NCBI GenBank assembly: GCA_013214545.1 | Contig: JABSQB010000009.1 | Coordinates: 1 to 64,000 of the forward strand | Reading direction: 5' to 3' | Length of the DNA stretch: 64,000 bases | From: Henriciella sp. | Lineage (GTDB): Bacteria > Pseudomonadota > Alphaproteobacteria > Caulobacterales > Hyphomonadaceae | Shown here: positions 49,918 through 57,873 of the stretch, piece after piece | How the letters are laid out: every line of letters starts with the position of its first letter | Position numbering within the stretch: position 1 is the first letter of the stretch | Translations under genes and position numbers: made by a program | The notes under the pieces: generated by a model | The model's database searches: none | Seen by the model: the letters and a program-made list of their open reading frames with translations, nothing else | What the model was told of the DNA's origin: nothing

Positions 49918-51272
49918 CCGATCGTTTCATCGAAGCTTGGCGAGACCGGCAGGATCTCCCTGACCCCGCTGCCATCCGGAGCCGTCGGATCGATTTCCAT
50001 AATCGCAAGCGACCGTTCCGCTGACCCGTCGGTTCGGAACCGGAACAGGCCGTTCACACCAAGGAACCCATCGCGATTGATCAGTTCTTCCGTCTCCAGA
50101 ACGCCGTCCTGTGAAAGCGCAACGACCAGGGCTGCTGCATCATAGGCGACTGCGGCCAGAGAGCTTGGCTCAGTGCCGTACAGGCGGGTGAAGCTCTGCT
50201 CGAAATCAGCAATGTCGCCCGCCGGGGCTGTCGGGAACCAGGCGCCGCGCAAACTTGGCTCGCGCCAGACCGCTTCGTCATTCCAACCGCCGAGGCCCAG
50301 CATCTTCACTTGCCGCGTATCAACCCCGTAATAGGCGAGCAATGGCGCGATCCGGCGCAGACGGTTGCCGCGTTCCGGCACCAACACAGCGACGCTGCCG
50401 CCAGCTTCAACCGCAGCCGCGATCGTTTGCGCGAAATATTCAGCTTCCGTGTTCGGGTTTGCGGTCGTTGGTTCATAGAAGCTGGAGGCCAGCATGAAGC
50501 CGCCATTCAGCAAGACCGATTCCTGCATCGCGCCTTCAATCCGGGTGCCGAGTCTGCTTTGCGGGCCAAAGAACGCAAACTGATCATAACCGCGCAGAGC
50601 TGCATATTCGACAATCGCCGCAACTTCCTCTTCCGGCGCGATCGAGGCCAGCCAGGCACCATAGCTCGCGACTGACTTGTCGTTTGAGAACGCAATCACC
50701 GGCTTGCCCTCTTCCGGTTCTTCAGCCCCGATGCCGAAGAAGCCAGGATCCGATTCTGGCGTCACCGCCTCACGAACTGGCTGAACATTGGCGCCAAAGA
50801 GCGGACCGAGTACGACATCGACGCCTTTATTGGCGAGATCTTCTGCCGCTGTCGTCGCCTGGCTTTGCGACCCACCGGTATCCTTGGGCAGAAGCACGAT
50901 ATTCTCATTGCCATAATCGAACAGCGCGAGCTCAATTCCGGCCAGCATGCCCTCAGCTTGTTGGCGCACGCGAGGATTGGGATGCGTAAATGGCAGCATC
51001 ACGCCCGCGCGAATAATCTCGCGGCCTTGCATATGCGGCGGCGTGAACGGGCCTTCCGGTATGACGATCTCGCCCATGCCTTCTTCTTCGATCGGGCTGC
51101 CATCTGGATTGGTCGTTTCTGTCCCCGGCACAGGATCGACGCGCGGATTTCCGGTCGAAATCGGCCCAACCGGCCCAGGCGCCTGGGTTGCGCAGCCTGC
51201 CAGAGCGAGAAAAGTCGCAAAAAACAGGATTGGCAGGGGCCTGCGGACGCGCGATGTTGCCGGTGATGTCAT
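49914..51272 (-). CDS. penicillin-binding protein activator (LpoA-like) lipoprotein
   Basis: FLALAGCATQ lipobox; VMLPFTHPNPRVRQQAEGMLAGIELALFDYGNENIVLLPKDTGG; adjacent to divergent rsmI. Confidence 0.85.
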   Translation of the reverse strand: MTSPATSRVRRPLPILFFATFLALAGCATQAPGPVGPISTGNPRVDPVPGTETTNPDGSPIEEEGMGEIVIPEGPFTPPHMQGREIIRAGVMLPFTHPNPRVRQQAEGMLAGIELALFDYGNENIVLLPKDTGGSQSQATTAAEDLANKGVDVVLGPLFGANVQPVREAVTPESDPGFFGIGAEEPEEGKPVIAFSNDKSVASYGAWLASIAPEEEVAAIVEYAALRGYDQFAFFGPQSRLGTRIEGAMQESVLLNGGFMLASSFYEPTTANPNTEAEYFAQTIAAAVEAGGSVAVLVPERGNRLRRIAPLLAYYGVDTRQVKMLGLGGWNDEAVWREPSLRGAWFPTAPAGDIADFEQSFTRLYGTEPSSLAAVAYDAAALVVALSQDGVLETEELINRDGFLGVNGLFRFRTDGSAERSLAIMEIDPTAPDGSGVREILPVSPSFDETIG

Positions 51273-52192
51273 CAAAGTATCCCTCTTCCACTGCACCAGA
51301 TGGCGGCGACGTGAGTCGCTTATCAAGCGAGCCTAAATCCGGGACCGCGGCGGCGCAACCGCTTGAGTCCGGTCTTTACATCGTCGCGACTCCAATCGGG
51401 AACCTGCGCGATATCAGCCTGCGGGCGCTCGACACGCTTCAGGCCGTGGATGAAGTACTCGCTGAAGACACACGCGTCGCCAGACGATTGCTAGATGCAC
51501 ACGGCATCCGCGCCAAACTCAGCCCCTACCATGACCATAATGGGGCAAAGCGCCGACCTGAAATTCTTGAGAAGCTGGCGGGCGGCGCCACCATCGCGCT
51601 GATCAGCGATGCGGGCACACCGCTGGTGTCCGATCCAGGCTGGAAACTCTCTCGCACTGCGCTTGATGCCGGGCACCGCGTTTTTCCAGTTCCAGGCGCA
51701 TCCGCCCTCCTCGCTGGCCTGGTCGCAAGCGGTTTGCCAAGCGATCGCTTCATGTTTTGCGGCTTCCTGCCGTCCAAAACCAACGCCAGGCAGAAAGCTG
51801 CGGCAGAACTTGTCGGCGTCCCCTCGACGCTGGTTTTTTATGAATCCGGCCCGCGTCTGGCGGACAGCTTGAGAGACCTTGCGACAGTATTGGGTGAAAA
51901 GCGGGAAGCTGCCGTGAGCCGCGAGCTGACCAAACTGTTCGAAGAAACGCGGCGCGGCACGCTGGGCGAACTCGCAGCCCATTACAGCGAGACTGGTCCA
52001 CCAAAAGGCGAAATCGTGCTTCTCGTCGGCCCGCCGCTGGACGAGGCGATCAGCGAGGAAGCCCTCGACGATGCTATTCGAACAGCGCTGCAATCATTGT
52101 CGGTCAAACAGGCCGCAGCTGAAATTGCGGCGCGACTGGATCTACCAAAACGGGACGTATATCAGCGCGCACTCGCTCTGAAAGATGGCTAG
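51266..52192 (+). CDS. rsmI: 16S rRNA (cytidine(1402)-2'-O)-methyltransferase RsmI
   Basis: SGLYIVATPIGNLRDISLRALDTLQAVDEVLAEDTRVARRLL; LISDAGTPLVSDPG. Start uncertain (ATG 51266 or GTG near 51311). Confidence 0.95.
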   Translation: MSSKYPSSTAPDGGDVSRLSSEPKSGTAAAQPLESGLYIVATPIGNLRDISLRALDTLQAVDEVLAEDTRVARRLLDAHGIRAKLSPYHDHNGAKRRPEILEKLAGGATIALISDAGTPLVSDPGWKLSRTALDAGHRVFPVPGASALLAGLVASGLPSDRFMFCGFLPSKTNARQKAAAELVGVPSTLVFYESGPRLADSLRDLATVLGEKREAAVSRELTKLFEETRRGTLGELAAHYSETGPPKGEIVLLVGPPLDEAISEEALDDAIRTALQSLSVKQAAAEIAARLDLPKRDVYQRALALKDG

Positions 52193-52547
52193 CCGCAAGC
52201 GCAAACAGGCCGAGCGCCGCGGCCGGTGGGCGGAGCACTATGCAGCTGCGTGGCTCCGCTTGAAGGGATAAAGTATCCTCGCTCATCGCGTGAAGCTGCA
52301 AGTTGGCGAAGTGGATCTGATCGCTCGGCGCGGATCGGTTCTGGCCTTCATCGAGGTCAAACAACGCGCCTCGCTGGAGGCGGCTCAAACAGCGGTTCCG
52401 TGGAGCGCCTGGCAACGAATTGCGCGCGCCAGTGAACTTTGGGCGAGCCAAAATGTCCGTGCCGCGGCGCTCGACTGGCGCTATGATTTGATTGCTGTCA
52501 CGCCATGGGCTCTGCCAAAACATTACAAGGACTTCTGGCGCCCTTGA
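52185..52547 (+). pseudogene. YraN family (UPF0102) endonuclease-like protein interrupted by an in-frame TAA
   Basis: [63 protein letters not shown]..., same frame; TAA at 52269-52271. Confidence 0.85.
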
Positions 52548-52612
52548 TCGATGCCGCAATATCGCCCCATCCCTGTTCTAAATCGCCCGCAGGAAATTTG
52601 AGGAACCATTCT

Positions 52613-53263
52613 ATGTCTCGTCTCGTTGCCAGCCTCAGCCTGATCGCCCTGTTCCCGCTCGCCGGCGGGTGTGCCACCGCAATTGTCGGAGCCGCAGGTG
52701 CAACTGCAGTCACCGCGACGCAGGAACGCTCTTTCGGGGAAGCCCTGGACGACGCTGCGGTTTCCAATGAGATTAAATCCAAACTGCTCGCCAATGGCGG
52801 CATGTCCGAAGTCGACGTGGAAGTCGCGGGCGGCGTTGTGTTGTTATCCGGCCGGGTCTGGACGCCGGAATTGCGGCTCAAGGCTGAAAGCCTCGCATGG
52901 TCGGTGCGCCGCGCCGACGACGTTGCCAACGAGATTCGGGTCGAAGCCCCCGGCGGTTTTTTTGCGAATGCTTCAGATGAGCTGATCTCGACCCGCGTTC
53001 GCGCCCGTTTGCTCGGCTCCTCAACGGTTCAGGCCAATAATTTCAATGTCGAGACCTATGGCGGCACGGTCTATCTTTTGGGCGTTGCCCGTTCAGCAAG
53101 AGAGCTCGAACAAGCGGCGGAGGAAGCGAGCAAGGTTGGCGGCGTCAATCAAGTCGTGTCCTATGTCCGCCTGCGCAATGAGCGCGGCGAAATCGTGCCC
53201 TACACGCCTGCTCAACCGGCCGAAGTCGAGTCGGGCGAGCTGCTTGGCGGTCCCGGCAGCTAA
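52613..53263 (+). CDS. BON domain-containing lipoprotein (DolP/YraP-like)
   Basis: SLIALFPLAGGCATAIVGAAG; two BON domains (DDAAVSNEIKSKLL... and DELISTRVRARLLGSSTVQANNFNVETYGGTVYLLGVA). Confidence 0.88.
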   Translation: MSRLVASLSLIALFPLAGGCATAIVGAAGATAVTATQERSFGEALDDAAVSNEIKSKLLANGGMSEVDVEVAGGVVLLSGRVWTPELRLKAESLAWSVRRADDVANEIRVEAPGGFFANASDELISTRVRARLLGSSTVQANNFNVETYGGTVYLLGVARSARELEQAAEEASKVGGVNQVVSYVRLRNERGEIVPYTPAQPAEVESGELLGGPGS

Positions 53264-53351
53264 AATCCTGTCTCATGTTCGAGCTTGATAATCGCTTTGC
53301 AATCTCAGCGAGCGTCCTCATATAAGCGTCTGAATTTTATGAGGAACCGCC

Positions 53352-54302
53352 ATGACTCTGCGCGTCGCCATCCAAACCGATCCCCTGGAAACCGCGGCTG
53401 TGGAGTCCAACACGACTTTTGCGCTCGCCGAAGCGGCGCAGAAGATTGGCGCCGAACTGTTTGAGTACCAACCGGAAAACCAGACTTACTCTGAAGGACG
53501 GATCACGGCCTATGCCCGGCCGATGACGGTTCAGCGCGTCCCGGGAAACCCGGCAACGTTTAAAGACCGGATCACCCTGGATCTGCGAAATGACGTCGAT
53601 GTCGTCCTGATGCGGCAAGACCCGCCATTCGACATGGCCTACATCACCGCTTGCCATATTCTTGAACTGCTGAAGCCGGATACGTTGGTTCTGAATGATC
53701 CAGAGCATGTGCGTTCAGGGCCAGAAAAGCTCTACCCCTTGTTGGTACCGGACTTCATGCCGCCGACAATGATCACGCGCGACAAGGCCGAGATGAACGC
53801 GTTTCGCGATGCGCATAAGGATGTCATCATCAAACCGCTTTATGGCTTTGGCGGCGGCGATGTGTTCCGCGTCAAACCCGAAGACAGCAATTTCGGGCCC
53901 CTGGTCGATCTGTTCCTCGGGCGGACACGCGAGCCTTTGATTGTACAAGCCTTTTTGCCGGCTGTGGCCGAAGGTGACAAACGAATCATTTTGATCGATG
54001 GGGAGGCCGTTGGCGGCTTCAACCGGGTGCCTTTGAAGGGTCATGCCCGTTCAAATCTCGCAGTTGGCGGGACGGCTGAACCAAGTGATCTCAGCGAGGC
54101 CGACCTCGCCATCTGCGCCGCGATAGGCCCGCACTTAAAGGCTCGCGGGCAGGTTCTGGTCGGTATCGATGTGATTGGCGGGAGACTGACTGAGGTCAAC
54201 AATACGTCTCCAACGGGCGTCCAACAGGTTCGTGACTTTACAGGACGCGATCCAGCGGCAATGTTTTGGAAGGTGGTGCAAGATAAACTTGCCAACACAT
54301 AG
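53352..54302 (+). CDS. gshB: glutathione synthetase
   Basis: MTLRVAIQTDPLETA...DTTFALAEAAQ-like N-terminus; VVLMRQDPPFDMAYITACHILE; GFGGGDVFRV; VGIDVIGGRLTEVNNTSPTG. Confidence 0.96.
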   Translation: MTLRVAIQTDPLETAAVESNTTFALAEAAQKIGAELFEYQPENQTYSEGRITAYARPMTVQRVPGNPATFKDRITLDLRNDVDVVLMRQDPPFDMAYITACHILELLKPDTLVLNDPEHVRSGPEKLYPLLVPDFMPPTMITRDKAEMNAFRDAHKDVIIKPLYGFGGGDVFRVKPEDSNFGPLVDLFLGRTREPLIVQAFLPAVAEGDKRIILIDGEAVGGFNRVPLKGHARSNLAVGGTAEPSDLSEADLAICAAIGPHLKARGQVLVGIDVIGGRLTEVNNTSPTGVQQVRDFTGRDPAAMFWKVVQDKLANT

Positions 54303-54324
54303 CCAGACGGCCAAAATCGGAGCC

Positions 54325-54723
54325 ATGAATATGAAAGCTCTTTCAATCGCATCCGCCCTCGCGCTCGCCATAGCCGGAACCGCCTGCTCGCAGGCCAGTG
54401 ACAGCGACGCAGAGACACCTGAAGCAGAGACATCTACCGAAACCTCGACCGAAGCCGAAGTCGATATGACCGGGTTCAATCTCGGCCTTCCGACCGAAAT
54501 GGAAACGCCTGAGGCTATTCCCGCGGGCGAGTTCAATCTCGGGATCGAAGGGATCGAAGGGATCGAAACTTCCAATACGGATGGGTTCAATCTCGGAACG
54601 GAACTGGGCGCTTCCGGTGGACTCGAAGAAGTCCCGGAGATCGGCGCAAGTATTGTCGAAGAAGAAACCGACGAACTTGAAATCGAACCGATTGACGACG
54701 AACCTGTTATCCGTCTCGATTAA
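54325..54723 (+). CDS. acidic lipoprotein with FNLG repeats, unknown function
   Basis: MNMKALSIASALALAIAGTACSQ lipobox; three FNLG repeats and GIEGIEGIE. Confidence 0.65.
   Translation: MNMKALSIASALALAIAGTACSQASDSDAETPEAETSTETSTEAEVDMTGFNLGLPTEMETPEAIPAGEFNLGIEGIEGIETSNTDGFNLGTELGASGGLEEVPEIGASIVEEETDELEIEPIDDEPVIRLD
54541..54567 (+). repeat. 9-bp tandem repeat, three perfect copies of GGGATCGAA
   Basis: gggatcgaagggatcgaagggatcgaa. Confidence 0.95.
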
Positions 54724-54734
54724 AGTATAAAATC

Positions 54735-54749
54735 GTTCTTTATTTGTTC
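54735..54749 (+). promoter_or_regulatory. putative LexA (SOS) box upstream of comM
   Basis: GTTC-TTTATTT-GTTC, an exact GTTCN7GTTC alphaproteobacterial consensus, 40 bp before the ATG. Confidence 0.75.
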
Positions 54750-54789
54750 TTTGCTTTCTGTTATGCAGAACAGGAAGAAAGGAACACTT

Positions 54790-56334
54790 ATGGTCGCCCG
54801 TATAACGACATTCGCCTTTGAAGGCATCGCCGCAAATCCTGTTGATGTACAAGTACACATGGCGGGCGGAAACCAACCGATCTTCACGATTGTTGGTTTG
54901 CCAGATAAAGCTGTGGCTGAGAGCCGGGAACGCGTCCGCGCCGCCTTTAGCGCGATTGGGCTGGCGCTTCCGCCTAAGCGCATCACCGTCAATCTCGCCC
55001 CCGCTGACCTGCCCAAGGAAGGCAGTCATTATGATCTTCCGATCGCCCTCGGTGTTTTAGCGATCATGGGCATTCTGTCGCCAGATGCCCTTGATGGCCA
55101 TGCTGCGATTGGTGAACTGTCTCTGGATGGCCGCATTGCCGCAACGATTGGGGTTCTGCCCGCCGCCATGCAGGCGCTTGAAATGGATCTTCGTCTGATC
55201 TGTCCAGAGGCTTGCGGTCCCGAAGCAGCCTGGGCCGGAGACGGCAATCTCGCAGCACCCAATCTGCTCAGTCTGATCAACCATTTTTCTGGCCGAACGC
55301 CGCTCTCCTGCCCGCCTCCGGGGGAGCTCGCTGCGCCGATTGTTCCGCTCGACCTGAGAGATGTCAAAGGACAGGACGGCGCCAAGCGCGTGCTCGAGAT
55401 TGCCGCGGCAGGCGGTCACAATCTGCTGTTTTGCGGGCCGCCCGGATCGGGAAAGTCAATGCTGGCCAAACGCTTACCGGGACTTTTGCCCGATCTGTCA
55501 GCGCAGGAACTGTTGGAAGCTTCGCAAATTCAGTCCGTAGCTGGCCTGCTTGAGCGTGGGCAATTGTCCCGCGCCCGTCCGTTCCGTGCGCCGCACCATT
55601 CCGCGTCTATGGCCGCTCTGGTTGGCGGCGGCATCCGGGCGCGTCCTGGCGAAATTTCGCTGGCTCATCATGGCGTGCTCTTCTTGGACGAATTGCCCGA
55701 GTTTTCTGGCCAGGTGCTCGATAGTTTGAGGCAGCCTCTGGAAGATGGCGAGGTCACGATCTCAAGGGCCAATCGGCATGTGAAATACCCGGCCCGGTTT
55801 CAGCTGATCGCTGCCATGAATCCTTGTCGCTGTGGCGGTGGGGAGACCCCGTGCCGAAAGGCCCCGCGCTGCGCGCAGCAATATCAGGCGCGTCTGTCCG
55901 GACCGTTCCTCGATCGTATCGACCTGTTCTTTGATACACCCGCCGTCACCGCGATTGACCTTGCCTTGCCACCGCCTTCTGAGGGCAGCGCCGACGTTGC
56001 AAAACGGGTCGCTGCCGCGCGGGTCCAGCAAGCTGAGCGCTATGCCGACGTGTCTACGCCCGCGCATCGGTGCCTAAACGTCGATGCAACCGGCGCTGAA
56101 CTGGACGCCCACGCCGCGCCCGATGCGGCAGGAGAAGCTCTGATTGCCGACGCCGCGGCGAAGTTCAATCTGTCGGCCAGGGCCTATCATCGGGTGTTGA
56201 AAGTGGCCCGTACCATCGCCGATCTGGAGGCCTCAGATCAGGTGCGGCGGGTACATGTCGCCGAGGCTTTGTCCTATCGCCACCGCCCTGCAGCGGATAT
56301 GGAAACGGCCAGGTCCGGCGCGCTGGCGCACTAG
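54790..56334 (+). CDS. comM: YifB/ComM family Mg chelatase-like AAA ATPase
   Basis: MVARITTFAFEGIAANPVDVQVHMAGGNQPIFTIVGLPDKAVAESRERVRAAF; GPPGSGKSMLAKRLPGLLP; PFRAPHHSASMAALVGGG. Confidence 0.95.
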   Translation: MVARITTFAFEGIAANPVDVQVHMAGGNQPIFTIVGLPDKAVAESRERVRAAFSAIGLALPPKRITVNLAPADLPKEGSHYDLPIALGVLAIMGILSPDALDGHAAIGELSLDGRIAATIGVLPAAMQALEMDLRLICPEACGPEAAWAGDGNLAAPNLLSLINHFSGRTPLSCPPPGELAAPIVPLDLRDVKGQDGAKRVLEIAAAGGHNLLFCGPPGSGKSMLAKRLPGLLPDLSAQELLEASQIQSVAGLLERGQLSRARPFRAPHHSASMAALVGGGIRARPGEISLAHHGVLFLDELPEFSGQVLDSLRQPLEDGEVTISRANRHVKYPARFQLIAAMNPCRCGGGETPCRKAPRCAQQYQARLSGPFLDRIDLFFDTPAVTAIDLALPPPSEGSADVAKRVAAARVQQAERYADVSTPAHRCLNVDATGAELDAHAAPDAAGEALIADAAAKFNLSARAYHRVLKVARTIADLEASDQVRRVHVAEALSYRHRPAADMETARSGALAH

Positions 56335-56394
56335 GCCGCGAAAACGCGGGATGCATTAAGCAAATCCTCAATGCCTTGTGGCATAAATGGGAGG

Positions 56395-57873
56395 ATGAAT
56401 GAGAATGATCCAAAGCTCAGTCCTGAACAGTCTTTTCTGGCCACCGCCAGTCACGAGATCCGCACGCCGCTAAACGGCATTCTCGGGACCGTATCGCTCT
56501 TGCTCGAAACCGAACTGTCGCCTGCGCAGCGAGAATATGCGGATGCGATCCAGAATTCCGGCGAGCGACTGCTCGATCTGCTCAACAATGTGCTCGATTT
56601 TGCCCGCCTCGATACAGGCGAGATCGAACTCTCCAACGAGGTTTTCCGTCCGACCGCCCTTGCGCGCGAGGTGATTGAACTGCTGTCGCCGCGCGCCCAT
56701 GCCCGCGGGCTCGACATAGCGCTGCGTTGTCAAGCTGACCGGGCGCTGACGCTGCGCGGGGATGCCGGTAAAGCCCGTCAGATCCTGTTCAATCTGATCG
56801 GAAACGCCCTCAAATTCGCCGACGAAGGTTCGATTCTCGTCGATCTGGCTTTCAAGGATGGTCAGCTCATTTTCGACGTGTTCGATACCGGCCCGGGCAT
56901 CGCGCCAGCTGATCAGGCGCAGCTCTTCGAAGCGTTCCAGCAAGTCAGCCACACCGATACCCAGAAAGATGGCGGCGTCGGTCTCGGCCTCGCGATTGTC
57001 AGCCGGATCTGCGAAGCGCTGGGTGGCGAGATATCTGTGTCCAGCACCGTCGGGGTTGGCACCTGTTTCCGGGTCAATCTACCCTTCGAAGAGGAAAAAT
57101 CCGAGGCCTATCTCGCCGCGAATGATGCGATTGAAGGCCGGGTTATTCTGGTCGGCCTGCCCGCCGCGACCACCCTATCTGCAGCGGCCTCCTTGCTGAA
57201 AGCTGGGGCCGAAGTGCTCAACATCCTACCGCCCAGCGCGGCGCTGAAGGTTCGAGCGAACCTGATCCTCGCCGGCGCTGATCTGCCGGAAGACACTTTG
57301 CGCGCGCTCTGCAATACCGCCCCTGTCTTGATTGTTCTGCGCCCAGAGGACCGAGCCGAGATGCCGCGTTTTCGCACGCTTGGCGCAGCCGGTTGGATGG
57401 TGCGCCCCCTACGGGCCAAATCGCTGATTGAGCGCGCCGGACTGGCAATTTCCGGCGCCGTCGCCAGCGAATCTGACACGCTTGAAACCGGGCAAGGCCA
57501 TGTTCTGATTGCCGATGACAATCCTATTAACGCCCTGATTGCGCGGCGTGCCATGGAATCGTCAGGATTCACCGCCACGGTTGCCTCAACAGGACGCGAG
57601 GCTCTCGACGCGGTCGAGCAAATCAGTCCAGACTTGATATTGATGGATCTGAGGATGCCGATCATGGACGGGTTTGAAGCCACCAAACAGCTGCGCGCCG
57701 CGGGCCATACCATGCCCGTGATCGCCGTTTCAGCTGAAATCAATCCCGAAATTGAACGCCGCGCGCGCGATGCCGGGGCCAATGGCGTCGCCGCCAAGCC
57801 CCTGGACGCCGAGGCCCTGCGTCAGTTGGCCCTGAAATGGACCAGCCAGACCAAAACTGCAGGCGCCGCGTGA
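56395..57873 (+). CDS. hybrid sensor histidine kinase/response regulator without obvious input domain
   Basis: FLATASHEIRTPLNGILGTVSLLLETEL H-box near N-terminus; GGVGLGLAIVSRI; C-terminal receiver HVLIADDNPINALI...LILMDLRMPIMDG. Confidence 0.92.
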   Translation: MNENDPKLSPEQSFLATASHEIRTPLNGILGTVSLLLETELSPAQREYADAIQNSGERLLDLLNNVLDFARLDTGEIELSNEVFRPTALAREVIELLSPRAHARGLDIALRCQADRALTLRGDAGKARQILFNLIGNALKFADEGSILVDLAFKDGQLIFDVFDTGPGIAPADQAQLFEAFQQVSHTDTQKDGGVGLGLAIVSRICEALGGEISVSSTVGVGTCFRVNLPFEEEKSEAYLAANDAIEGRVILVGLPAATTLSAAASLLKAGAEVLNILPPSAALKVRANLILAGADLPEDTLRALCNTAPVLIVLRPEDRAEMPRFRTLGAAGWMVRPLRAKSLIERAGLAISGAVASESDTLETGQGHVLIADDNPINALIARRAMESSGFTATVASTGREALDAVEQISPDLILMDLRMPIMDGFEATKQLRAAGHTMPVIAVSAEINPEIERRARDAGANGVAAKPLDAEALRQLALKWTSQTKTAGAA

